This document shows positions 41,654-51,000 of a stretch of DNA of 64,000 nucleotides, piece by piece. The notes below the pieces were generated by a model, which was not told the origin of the DNA, did no database searches, and saw only the letters and a list, made by a program, of their open reading frames with translations. A program made the position numbers and the translations under genes. Numbering within the stretch: the stretch's first letter is position 1; each line of letters begins with the position of its first letter. Source of the stretch: an uncultured Prevotella sp. (GTDB lineage Bacteria; Bacteroidota; Bacteroidia; Bacteroidales; Bacteroidaceae); contig CALUEY010000003.1 of assembly GCA_944319915.1 (NCBI GenBank), forward strand, positions 62,001 to 126,000, in the 5' to 3' direction.

Positions 41654-43045
41654 ATGAAGAGAATGTCATCATTGATAAATACCGCACTCTGTGCAGCCTT
41701 CATGCTGGCAGCCCTCCCGCTTGCCGGTGAGGGCGTAGCGGCCCCCTCTCCACGGGAGAGGGCGGGGGGAGAGGCATCCCCCCGCCTCGTAGAGTGGCGC
41801 GACAGCACCGCCCTGCGCCTTGCCTTCTCGCTGGCTGAGGGCGGCGATGTGGGCAGCGACTACTCCGTGTGGGCCATGCCCATGCTCACCAACGGGCGGG
41901 GCGACACGCTGCGGCTCTCGCCCTCGGTGTTCCGCGGCAAGCGCAACCGCCGCTACACCGACCGCGCGCGCTTCTTCGGCGACGCCCCGGCGGCCTCGGG
42001 CCGCGAGGTGGCGGCAGGCCAGGCCGTGCCTTACTCCGTGGAGCTTACGCGCGCCGAGGCCCCGTGGCTGTGGCAGGGCCGCATCAGCGTTGATGCCGCC
42101 CGCGAGGGCGAGGGCTGCTGCGAGGTGGAGCCGCTGCCCCGGGCCCATATAGGCCACTTTGCCTACGTGCCGCCGTTCCGCCCGGCGCTGGCCCTCGTGC
42201 CGGAGCGTGGCAGGGCCGGCGAGCTGCAGAAGGACAACCCCGTGCTGCGTCACATATCGCAGTACCGGCCCTACGACGGCTCGCCAATGGAGGGCGCGCT
42301 GCTCGTGCACTTCGAGCTTGACCGCCACGTGCTCCTGCACGACTTCCGCGACAACGGCCCCACGCTCGACCGCATCATCGACATCACCCGGGCCATCATG
42401 GCCGACACGGCCTCTACCGTGAAGAAGATTCAGATAGTGGGCCTGGCATCCGTCGACGGCCCGCGCCGCCACAACATAGAGCTGGCCGGCCACCGCGTGA
42501 TGGCCCTCAAGGACTATGTGCAGAGCCGCGTGCCCACGCCCGACTCGCTCTACGAGACGGTGAACGGTGGCGAGGGCTGGCGCGAGCTGCGCTACACGCT
42601 GGCCGCCACCCGTTCGCCCTGGCGCGACCGCCTGCTGCGCATCATCGACACCGAGGCTGATGCCGACCGCCGCGAGTGGCTCATGAAGCGGCTCGACGGG
42701 GGGCGCGCCTACCGCTGGCTGCGCGACAGCGTGCTGGCCGACCAGCGCAACTCGGGCTACATGCGCATCTACTACGACTTCAAGCCCGACACCGCCGCCG
42801 AGGTGATAAATCGCGCCACGCGACTGCTTTGGCAGGGGCGCAACGACGAGGCCCTCAGTCTGCTGCTCACCGTGGAGGCCGACGAGCGCGCGCAGAACGC
42901 CCTCGGCGTGGCCTGCTTCCTTACGGGCCGCCGCACCGAGGCCATCAGCCGACTGCGCCGCGCCATCAGCCATGGCAACGCCGAGGCCCGCGAGAACCTG
43001 CGCCAGTATGAGCGGATAATTGAGGCGGAAAGGCTTAACAAGTGA
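41654..43045 (+). CDS. DUF3868 domain protein with OmpA-like and TPR-like parts
   Basis: A 463-residue exported protein. A signal peptide (ALCAAFMLAALPLA) is followed by a short stretch (GVAAPSPRERAGGEAS) encoded by a 49-bp repeat that recurs in non-coding DNA at 45430. The body resembles DUF3868, with RLSPSVFRGKRNRRYTDRA, then an OmpA-like segment (LVHFELDRHVLLHDF to IVGLASVDGPRRHNIELAGH) and a C-terminal Ala/Leu-rich helical repeat region (LLWQGRNDEALSLLL, CFLTGRRTEAISRL). In related loci this gene lies between DUF3575 and the fimbrillin genes and is thought to aid fimbria assembly at the outer membrane. Confidence 0.75.
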   Translation: MKRMSSLINTALCAAFMLAALPLAGEGVAAPSPRERAGGEASPRLVEWRDSTALRLAFSLAEGGDVGSDYSVWAMPMLTNGRGDTLRLSPSVFRGKRNRRYTDRARFFGDAPAASGREVAAGQAVPYSVELTRAEAPWLWQGRISVDAAREGEGCCEVEPLPRAHIGHFAYVPPFRPALALVPERGRAGELQKDNPVLRHISQYRPYDGSPMEGALLVHFELDRHVLLHDFRDNGPTLDRIIDITRAIMADTASTVKKIQIVGLASVDGPRRHNIELAGHRVMALKDYVQSRVPTPDSLYETVNGGEGWRELRYTLAATRSPWRDRLLRIIDTEADADRREWLMKRLDGGRAYRWLRDSVLADQRNSGYMRIYYDFKPDTAAEVINRATRLLWQGRNDEALSLLLTVEADERAQNALGVACFLTGRRTEAISRLRRAISHGNAEARENLRQYERIIEAERLNK

Positions 43046-43340
43046 GGAAGGCCATGAAGTTAAAAATTAAAAGTTAAAAGATAAAAGATAAAAATTAAAA
43101 GAATATGTGGGCAGGCCTTAGGGGGTGCGGCATTCTTGCCGCGCGCCGCCATCTCCCCGCTGCAGCCCCCTCTCCCTGCGGTCCCGCTGCCTCCCACGCA
43201 GCCCACCCTGCTGCCCGCCCCGCTGCGGCCCCGTTGCCCTCCCCCGTTGCGGCGGGTTTGCAACCCGCCGCCTCCCCTGGGCCGGGTCTCAGACCCGGCA
43301 AAATGAAACAAACAATCAACCCCAATAAAAACAAACAATT
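43046..43340. repeat. Spacer with AT-rich tract and half palindromic element
   Basis: An AT-rich tract (GTTAAAAATTAAAAGTTAAA, 43055-43103) is followed by a GC-rich part and, at 43246-43315, the left half of the composite palindromic element: GGCGGGTTTGCAACCCGCC, then GCCGGGTCTCAGACCCGGC and ATGAAACAA, in the order seen at 63356. The right half is missing. Confidence 0.65.
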
Positions 43341-45161
43341 ATGAAGAATCAAAAACATTTTGCCTTGATGAGCGCAATGCTGCTCTCAGGCGCAGTAGCT
43401 TTCACAGCTTGCTCGTCCGACGATGAGCTGGCAGCAGAGGGCAACCCGCAGCCCACAGTGCCGGGCCAAGTGGTGAAGACGAGCTTTGCTCTCAACATCC
43501 CTTATGGTGGCCCCGACACCCGTATGACCGCCGGTAACACGCAGAACGGCAGTCCTGTTAGCTTCCTCGGCATGGATAACATCCACCTGCTGTCGTTCGC
43601 TTCCCAGCCTACTGCTGGCAATGAGGTCGCCTCTTCGGTGATTCCCCTCACCGACCTTAACACTACTGACATCAGCACCTCGCACTCGTCCAAGATTTAC
43701 AGCGACGTCAATGTGCCTGTAGGCACCAAGGGCTTCCTCTTCTACGCCACGGCTCCCATGGGTACCGACGCAGTCGGCAAGTTTGCCAAAGGTGTGCTTA
43801 ACGACGCCAAGCTCGCAACTGAAGGTACCACCAACCTCAGCCAGCTCACCTTTGCCCTTGAGCCGGTGCTCGGCAATAACGTCACCGTAAGCACCAACGA
43901 AGAGGCCAAGAAGCTGCTCGCAGTGCTCAATGCAGTGGAGAATGTTTCCAACTGGAGCACTAGCTCTGACGAGGAATTTAAGGCTCTCCATACCGCCTTT
44001 GTAACCATGAAGGCCGGCTCGGCAAACAACATCAAGCTGGCTCTGGAAAACCTCTACAACACCGTGGAGCGTTGGGCATCGGCAGCTGTTGAAAGCACCG
44101 ACAAGACCGCCGCACTGGCCATCCGCACCGCCATCACAAGCGGTAGTACATTCACCGTTACTGGCGATGCTGCTCCCTACACGCTGAGCACCACGCTCAC
44201 CTTCCCGCAGAACCTCAACCTGCCCGATGGTGCAGTGGAGCTGGCTGCTGATGGCACCGCAGGCCAAAAGTTCTCTTACGTTGAGGATGCCACGGGCAGC
44301 GGCAATGTGTTCGGTGCCAAGAAGCTGAAGGCTACGGACATCTGCTTCCCCACATCGCTCTATTACTTCATCAACACTGACCTCGCCGCCAGCAATGACG
44401 AGGTGGAAACATGGCCATCCACTACTAACAATTGGGTAACTTCAGCTCCTTGGGTCACCAATAATACAGCCTGGGGCAACGCCGTTACCGCCACCACCCG
44501 TTCCATCGCCTTGAAGAAGAACATCCAGTATGGCGTGGCCAACCTGAAGCTCACCGTGAAGTGCAAGGCTGCACAGCTGCAGGACAAGGGCACCGAAAGC
44601 AATCCCGCAGTGTGGGTTAACGTGCCTGCCGAGGGATTCCCCGTTACGGCTGTGCTCGTGGGTGGACAGCCCACACTGGCCGACTGGAAGCTGGAACCTG
44701 CCGCCAGCACTCAGATGGATAAGACCATCTACGACAAGTGCGCAACCGATGATGACAACAAGCTCGTGGCCAAGGCCGGCACCCCCAGCACCCCCAACTA
44801 CACCCTCGTGCTGAGCGACACCCTCGCCACCGCGCAGAAGGTTAACTTCGCCGTGGAGCTTGTGAACAACAGCGGCGTGGAGTTCCGCGGCGCTGACGGC
44901 ATCATCCCCGTAGGCGGCAAGTTCTACCTCGTGGGCCAGCTCGACCCGGCAGAGTCCGGCAACTCCACCAAGCCCGCTAACTGGACCAAAGCCCACATCT
45001 TCGCTGCCGATCACACCACTACGGCCAACGTAACCATCAGCAGCCTCGCGTCTGCCTACAACACCATCCCCGACCTGCGCGCCACAAAGATGGAGCTGGG
45101 TCTCTCGGTTGACCTCTCATGGTCTGCCGGTATGAGCTTCGACGTGGAGATTGGAGAGTAA
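43341..45161 (+). CDS. Fimbrillin family lipoprotein, probable major subunit
   Basis: A 606-residue lipoprotein. The signal peptide ends in a lipobox (AVAFTACSSDDE, Cys near residue 24) as in fimbrillins, which are exported as lipoproteins and then processed. The mature part is Thr/Asn/Ala-rich with beta-strand character (TSFALNIPYGGPDTRM, LTFALEPVLGNNVTV, GGKFYLVGQLDPAES) and ends with LSVDLSWSAGMSFDVEIGE, a typical fimbrillin C-terminal strand with the D-V-E-I ending shared with the Mfa2-like neighbour (HDIEI). Codon use is milder and lower in GC than flanking genes, as often seen for abundant surface proteins. Length and position suggest the main shaft subunit, which is inference. Confidence 0.75.
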   Translation: MKNQKHFALMSAMLLSGAVAFTACSSDDELAAEGNPQPTVPGQVVKTSFALNIPYGGPDTRMTAGNTQNGSPVSFLGMDNIHLLSFASQPTAGNEVASSVIPLTDLNTTDISTSHSSKIYSDVNVPVGTKGFLFYATAPMGTDAVGKFAKGVLNDAKLATEGTTNLSQLTFALEPVLGNNVTVSTNEEAKKLLAVLNAVENVSNWSTSSDEEFKALHTAFVTMKAGSANNIKLALENLYNTVERWASAAVESTDKTAALAIRTAITSGSTFTVTGDAAPYTLSTTLTFPQNLNLPDGAVELAADGTAGQKFSYVEDATGSGNVFGAKKLKATDICFPTSLYYFINTDLAASNDEVETWPSTTNNWVTSAPWVTNNTAWGNAVTATTRSIALKKNIQYGVANLKLTVKCKAAQLQDKGTESNPAVWVNVPAEGFPVTAVLVGGQPTLADWKLEPAASTQMDKTIYDKCATDDDNKLVAKAGTPSTPNYTLVLSDTLATAQKVNFAVELVNNSGVEFRGADGIIPVGGKFYLVGQLDPAESGNSTKPANWTKAHIFAADHTTTANVTISSLASAYNTIPDLRATKMELGLSVDLSWSAGMSFDVEIGE

Positions 45162-45186
45162 ACTCTGACTCCTCCCACGTTCCTCC

Positions 45187-45350
45187 CACGTTGCGGCGGG
45201 TTTGCAACCCGCCGCCTCCCGGAGCCGGGTCTGCGACCCGGAAATGCAAATTAAAATGCATGGAAAGTCCGCGCCCCGTGAGCTTGTGGCTACGGGGGTT
45301 GCAAACCCCCAACAGCCTCCCGGCGGGTTGCAAACCCGCCGGAACGTGGC
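45187..45350. repeat. Composite palindromic element, full copy 1
   Basis: 164 bp bounded by 29-bp inverted repeats with one mismatch: CCACGTTGCGGCGGGTTTGC at the left (45187-45215) and the complement of GGCGGGTTGCAAACCCGCC with GAACGTGG at the right (45322-45350). Inside are further short palindromes, GCCGGGTCTGCGACCCGG and GGGGGTTGCAAACCCCC followed by CAACAG. The same parts in the same order form the copy at 63356-63491. It lies in the gap between fimbrillin and Mfa2-like genes. Confidence 0.75.
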
Positions 45351-45429
45351 AGCAACTGGTCAGGGCGCTCTAAGGCCGGAACGTGGTGGAGCGTGGCACC
45401 ACGACAGGGCTTCCATCACCCTCACCCTC

Positions 45430-45478
45430 GGGCGTAGCGGCTCCCTCTCCACGGGAGAGGGCGGGGGGAGAGGCTTCC
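45430..45478 (+). repeat. 49-bp repeat, non-coding copy
   Basis: Matches 47 of 49 bases of 41731-41779, which is coding sequence in the DUF3868 gene. It contains CCCTCTCCACGGGAGAGGG, an internal palindrome. Here it lies about 40 bp upstream of the Mfa2-like start and would read as the same peptide in that gene's frame. Confidence 0.75.
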
Positions 45479-45520
45479 AGGGCGGAGCGCCGTTGGCTCG
45501 GCCTCCGCTCACAAAGAAAG

Positions 45521-46597
45521 ATGTTGACGAAGATGAAAAAGAACAACAAGAAGATACTCGCATTGCTGGCCCTGGCCTTGCCCGCCCTGCCCTCGTGCAT
45601 CAACGAAGACCTCTCGGGCTGCGGCACCGACTACGGCATTACCTACAACGTGAGGCTGCGCACCAACCTGCGCTCCACGCTCTACGGCGAGCTGTCGGCA
45701 CCGGCCGAGCAGGCCATGGCCGAGCGCCTGGCCACGGCCCTGGGCGGCGTGTTCACCGACCGCGCCTCCGACCTCGACCTGGCCTTCTACAACGGCGAGG
45801 CCCCGGCCCACCGCGAGGCCCACGAGATGGACGGCTCCTCGGCTACCTATACCATCTACCTGCCCTCGGCCGACTACAACCACCTCGCCATTGCCAACGC
45901 CGGGGCGGAGCCGCAGGTGAGCGTGGAGGGCGACGCTTACTCCGCCCTCTGCCTGCGCCAGGCCCCTGCCGACACCATCGATTCCCACTCCTCCGGCGTC
46001 TTTGCCGCGCGGCGGCAGCTCCGCGTGGCCGATGCGGGCGGCAGCTTCAACGTAGACCTCTACATGCAGAACAGTGCCGTGGCCCTGGTCATCGACCTCA
46101 ATGGCCACCAGCTCTCCTCTATCAGCGGCTCGCTTAGCGGCATGGCCTCGGCCTTCGCCGTGGCCGACAGTGCCTACCTCTTCGACCGCAGCACCGTAAT
46201 CCGCGCCTCGCGCCTCGACGACGGCGCAGGCCGCGTGGCGCTCTACGCCGCCTGCTTCCCTAGCAGGGACCATGAGGCCTATGAGGCCTATAAGGCCTAT
46301 AAGACCTATAAGCCCTATAAGCCCTATAAGCCCTATAAGCCTAATAAGCCCTATAGCCCCAATAAGCTTACTGCCCCCGAGGCTTCCGCCCTCTACCGCC
46401 TGGTGGTCTACACCACCGAGAACGGCAGCACCACCGAGAGCACCCTCAGCGTGAGCGAGCCGCTGCGCGCCGGCGACATAAAGGTGATTAAGGCGCGCAT
46501 AGGCGATGGCGGCCAGGTGGTCACCGACGCCCCCGAGGTGGGCGTTAGCGTAAAGCTCGACTGGAAGCCCGGCGGCGACCACGACATAGAAATTTAA
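45521..46597 (+). CDS. FimB/Mfa2-like fimbrial anchor lipoprotein
   Basis: A 358-residue lipoprotein. The start MLTKMKKNNKK leads into a hydrophobic segment and lipobox ending LPSCINEDLSGCG; the C-I-N-E-D and following G-C-G are typical of Mfa2/FimB anchor subunits, which tie fimbriae to the outer membrane and limit their length. Middle motifs include YTIYLPSADYNHLAIANAG and FNVDLYMQNSAVALVIDL. Residues about 250-282 (46270-46368) are an in-frame array of 9-nt repeats giving a Tyr-Lys-Pro-rich strip. The C-terminus VSVKLDWKPGGDHDIEI is the usual anchor ending. The frame is open back to 45383, but that part is repeat-derived and lies before the signal peptide. Confidence 0.78.
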   Translation: MLTKMKKNNKKILALLALALPALPSCINEDLSGCGTDYGITYNVRLRTNLRSTLYGELSAPAEQAMAERLATALGGVFTDRASDLDLAFYNGEAPAHREAHEMDGSSATYTIYLPSADYNHLAIANAGAEPQVSVEGDAYSALCLRQAPADTIDSHSSGVFAARRQLRVADAGGSFNVDLYMQNSAVALVIDLNGHQLSSISGSLSGMASAFAVADSAYLFDRSTVIRASRLDDGAGRVALYAACFPSRDHEAYEAYKAYKTYKPYKPYKPYKPNKPYSPNKLTAPEASALYRLVVYTTENGSTTESTLSVSEPLRAGDIKVIKARIGDGGQVVTDAPEVGVSVKLDWKPGGDHDIEI

Positions 46598-46744
46598 TTA
46601 AGAATTAAGAAGTAAGAATTAAGAAATGGCTGCGCCCTTCAACTGGGCAGGGATTGCGGGTGTCCTCAGAACTCCCAGTTCTCCCAAAGCTCTCAGCTCT
46701 CCCAGCCCTCCCAAAGCTCCCAGCCCTCTCAAAATACTTCCATC
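46598..46744 (+). repeat. Composite spacer element after the Mfa2-like gene
   Basis: AT-rich TTAAGAATTAAGAAGTAAG after the stop, GGCTGCGCCC with a GC-rich part, then pyrimidine units (CTCCCAGTT, CTCAGCTCT, CCCAGCCCT; 46662-46732) ending 12 nt before the next ATG. Confidence 0.75.
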
Positions 46745-47833
46745 ATGATTAAAGGAATGCTTTCAGCAATCAGCAAGCTGTGCTTGGCCTTGCCTCTCCT
46801 TGCCCTTGCGGCCTGCTCGGGCGACGACGAGGGGGCGTCGGCCTCCGCGCCGCCCACGGAGACGGTGCAGCTCTACATAGCCGTGCCTGCCGCTGCCGGC
46901 ACGCGCCTCGGCGACCCCGGCGAGCCTACCGGCGAAGGGGCCGACTGGGATGAGCTGGCCGTGATGCTTGAGTATGTCAGTAACAGCGATGACATAGCCT
47001 TGCCGGCGCATAAGCGCCTTGTAAGGACCATTACCAAGGAGGAGTTCTTGCGCCTGCCGTCGCTCGATGCCGAGGGCCGCGTAAAGCTGCTCGCGCTCGA
47101 CGTGCAGCCCGGCGACGTGCATATATATGGCGTGACGTACAGCAGCGGCATCGCGGTGACTGACGGTGTTAAAGACCTCGGCGACGTCATCGACGGCTGG
47201 GCTAACAGTACCGACGCTGTGGCCTCGCTCACCATCCCCAACAGCTATGCCCAAGACTATGCCAACCGCGTGGGCAAGTTCCTCAGCGTGGCCACGGGCT
47301 TCTATGCCGATGCCAGAGGCGGCCTTGGCACCTACGAGATTCGCCAAGGCACTGAGGGTGAGGTGGGGCAGGCCACGCCCACTATGACCCTCACCCGCCT
47401 TGCCGCCAAGATAGACATACAGTGGGATGCTGCCGATGCCTATCCCAAATATACCAATGTGGTAGTGACTGGCTTCACTTTTCATGGCGAGACTAACGCC
47501 GGAGGCTCTGATATCCAAAGCGACCCTGGCCGTGGCCGCCTCTTCCCCACGCTCTATGCTGGCAACGAAATCCTTGGCGGCCAGTCCACATTTCTCAACA
47601 CCACGGAGATAAGCCAGCGCAATGGCCGCGTCTACCACTATGTGTTCCCCGATGGCGTTGGCACGCCAAGGGTAACGTTCAGCATATCGGCAAAAGGTGT
47701 AGATTCTAAACCTTACACCTTCACCTTTCCCTCCCCCCTCCGCAAAGCCACGTGGTATAAAGTGAACACCACCATCCGAGGCTTGAACGGTCAAACGACA
47801 TTTGAACTCGAAAACATGGAGAGCGGAAAGTGA
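46745..47833 (+). CDS. Fimbrillin-like lipoprotein, accessory or tip subunit
   Basis: A 362-residue lipoprotein with lipobox ALAACSGDDE (Cys near residue 24). The mature part has fimbrillin-type sequence (VQLYIAVPAAAGTRLGD, MTLTRLAAKIDIQWD, VVVTGFTFHGETNAGGS, YHYVFPDG) and ends in a Thr-rich strand region KVNTTIRGLNGQTTFELEN. The L-T-R-L-A-A-K-I-D-I segment is a common fimbrillin hallmark. Its place after the anchor gene and before the giant protein suggests a minor or tip component, as for Mfa3-Mfa5 in Porphyromonas; that is inference. Confidence 0.65.
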   Translation: MIKGMLSAISKLCLALPLLALAACSGDDEGASASAPPTETVQLYIAVPAAAGTRLGDPGEPTGEGADWDELAVMLEYVSNSDDIALPAHKRLVRTITKEEFLRLPSLDAEGRVKLLALDVQPGDVHIYGVTYSSGIAVTDGVKDLGDVIDGWANSTDAVASLTIPNSYAQDYANRVGKFLSVATGFYADARGGLGTYEIRQGTEGEVGQATPTMTLTRLAAKIDIQWDAADAYPKYTNVVVTGFTFHGETNAGGSDIQSDPGRGRLFPTLYAGNEILGGQSTFLNTTEISQRNGRVYHYVFPDGVGTPRVTFSISAKGVDSKPYTFTFPSPLRKATWYKVNTTIRGLNGQTTFELENMESGK

Positions 47834-48027
47834 AGAATGAAGAGTGAAGAGTGAAGAATGAAGAGTGACGAGTGAAGAATGAAGAAGCCCCCTCCGGCTC
47901 CCCCAAAGGGGGAGTGAGGAGCCACTCAAACTGGGGAGAAGCCCCGAGTCAAGGGCGTGACACGCAAACATCTTAACTCCTTAACTTCTTAACTTCTTAA
48001 CTCCAAAATAAAAAAATAAAGACTGCG
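47834..48027. repeat. Spacer with GAAGAGTGAAGAAT repeats and small hairpin
   Basis: Directly after the stop codon there is an array of 7- and 14-nt GAGTGAAGAATGAA units (47834-47883), then a hairpin-prone GCCCCCTCCGGCTCCCCC with GGGGGAG (47885-47917), and CTTAACTTCTTAACTCC repeats before the next start. Confidence 0.6.
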
Positions 48028-51000
48028 ATGAAGAAGGTTTTTCGTTTTTTGTGTGTCATGATGATAACGGTCTTGTTCCCGATGGGGGCGCAGGCCACGA
48101 GATACTACGTAACCGTTGACGCCCCACCAGAAGGCACAGGCGCATCGTGGAACGACGCCATGCCGCTGGACACGGCCATCAGCCGCGCCGTGGCAGGCGA
48201 CGAGCTGTGGCTCATGGGCTATGCCGATGGTGGGCGCGAATATTCGTATGTGGTGCCTAAGGAGGGCTATGAGCTCAAGGCCGGCGTCCGCCTCTACGGC
48301 GGCTTCGCCGGCACGGAGGCTTCCATCGACGGGCGCGCCGTAATCGACGGCAAGGCTTACCGCATGACCTACCGCACGGTGCTCACCGCCGACATCAGCC
48401 GCAATGACACTGTAGACGCAACAAACCTTATCTTCCCCGCCAACACGTTGCGGCAGGACAATGCCACCCGTGTGCTCACGCTCAACCTTGAGCGCACCTC
48501 AGCGAGCGGCAACCAAAACCAGCAGTCCACCGTGGTGGACGGCATCACCATAGCCCGTGGCCACGCCGACGGCGGGCAGGGCGGCGGCATCCTCGTCACC
48601 GGCCGGGGCGTGAACTACGAGATTCGCCGCTGCTTCTTCATAGAGAACTATGCCGCTGAGGGCGGCGCGCTCTGCGTGGCTTATGGCGTGCAGGGCGGCA
48701 TAGTTGACCGCTGCGGCTTCTTCAACAACGCCGCCGGGGCGCGCGGCACGCTCTCCAACTCGGGCGGCGCCATCAGCCTGCGGGGCGCAGGCACAGTGGT
48801 GAACACCGCCGTGTTCAACAACGAAAACGGTGGCATCCTCCTTTCCGGCAATAATGCCCGCGTCATCAACTCCACCGTGGTGCGCAACACAGGCTCGGGC
48901 ATCGATGGCAACTCTTCCACCCAAGTGCTCAACACCGTGGTGTGGGGCAACTCGCTCCTCTCCATGACCGACGACGCGCGCCCCGCCTTCAGCCACTCGG
49001 CCTACCCCGAGGCCAACCCCGGCGGCACCGACGGCACCGACGGCAATGACAACGTCTACCTTGCAGCCCGCAACAACGAGCCCGACGGCCCCCACTTCAG
49101 CTCGCCGTCGGTAAAGATTGGCTTCGACACCGACTACCGCATACTCGAGCAGCTCTATCCCCTCTGGACGTGGGAGCCCATGGAGGCCACGCCGCTCGTT
49201 GACGCGGGCGACAACGGGGCTTACACGGAGTCTTACTTCGGCTCTGCCGACCTCGGCGGCAACGCCCGCCAGGCGGGGAAAAGCATAGACATCGGTGCCT
49301 TTGAATACCAGCCCATGGCCGAGGGGCGCATACGCTATGTGCGCCCCGGCGGCACGGGCAGCGGCACGTCGTGGGCCGACGCCGCCGGCAACATACAGGC
49401 CATGATAGACGACCTTGCCGACAACAACCCGCAGCAGCTGCCGGGCGAAGTGTGGGTGGCTGCGGGTGAGTATGAACCGCAGTCCTACGTAATCAGCGGC
49501 ATGAACTACTCCGCTTCCTTCCGTATGCGCGACGGCATAAGCGTCTATGGCGGTTTTGCCGGCACAGAGACGTCGAAGACCGAGCGCGAGATGAGCGGCT
49601 CCATGCCGTGGCAGTTCAAGAACACGACGGTGCTCTCCGGCGCATACTACGACCACGCAAACCTTGCCTACGCCGACGGCCGCTGGACGCTCACCAGCGA
49701 CTCGCGCCACGTCGTATGGTTTGCCCCCATGCAGGGTGAGCAGGCGTTCGCCCGCGTCACCGTGCTCGACGGCGTAACCATCCGGGGCGGCTACGCCCAG
49801 GGCAACACGGGCCTGGCTGACTTCATGACCGACTGCGGCGCCGGCGTTTACATCGACGGCGAGAACGCCCGCCTGCAAAACTGCATCGTGAAGGAGAACT
49901 ACGCCACGGGCAACGGCGGCGGTGTGTGGCTCAAGGATGGGCGCGTGCAGACGTCGCTCATATACAACAACAACGCCGAGGCTGCCGGCGGCGCGGTCTA
50001 CGTGAGCGGCCAGGGTCTCGTGCACCGCTCCATGCTCACCAACAACACGGCGCGCAACGGCGCAGCCGCATACCTCGACAACAGCGTGGGCGACGGCTCC
50101 ATCCCCGAGTACCTCGTGCTCTCCACCTGCGTGGTGACCAACAACACCGCCCGAGGCAACGGAGCGGTGTATTGCGCCCGGGGAGGCGTGCTGCTGCAGA
50201 ACACCATTGCTAACAACAACTGCATCACCGCCACCGACCTCACCGACCCCAACGCCTCGCAGACCGGCGGCATATATATCGACGGCTACGCCCTCGTGGC
50301 CAACTCAGTGGTGTGGAACAACCGCATGGGCAGCGACGCACAGACCGCCACAAACATACCCATGTACGCCCGCAACCAGTCGGTTGCCACGGTGCGCTTC
50401 ATGTACAACGCCATGTCGGGCGTGAACAACGCAGTGTGGAACAACACGTTGCAGGAGCAGACGCTCAGTCTCGTTGACGCCAATCGGGGCATAACGGACA
50501 ACAGCCAGACCATAGGCCCGCGATTCGCCACCAACACCGGGGCTACAAACTACACCGATGACAACAGCCTGCAAGGCAAGATTGGAGTGCAGTCAGATTG
50601 GAACTCCGCCAACGGCACCGCCATCGACTACTACTGGGAGCCGATAGCCGGCTCCAACCTCTGGGCGCGAGGCATGGCCATAGGTCAGTTACCCGCAGAG
50701 GTGGTGCTCGCCCCCGAGATAGACATTGAGGGTGGCCTCTTCGACCAGAAACCTGCCGTGGGCGCTTTCCATGTGGACCGTTCGCCCATAGTGCCTGCGC
50801 TGGAGCGCAATGCCGAAAATAAATATAACCTCGTAATCTACGTTGATGCCGACTGCACCGAGCCAGACCACGATGGCTCGTCGTGGGCCACGGCCTACCG
50901 CTCGGTGAACGACGCCATAAGCTTCTTCGCCGGGCTTACGGAGGATAGCGAGGTAACGGTGCTCAGCGAGGGCTCCAAACAACAGCTTGACTGGCGAAGG

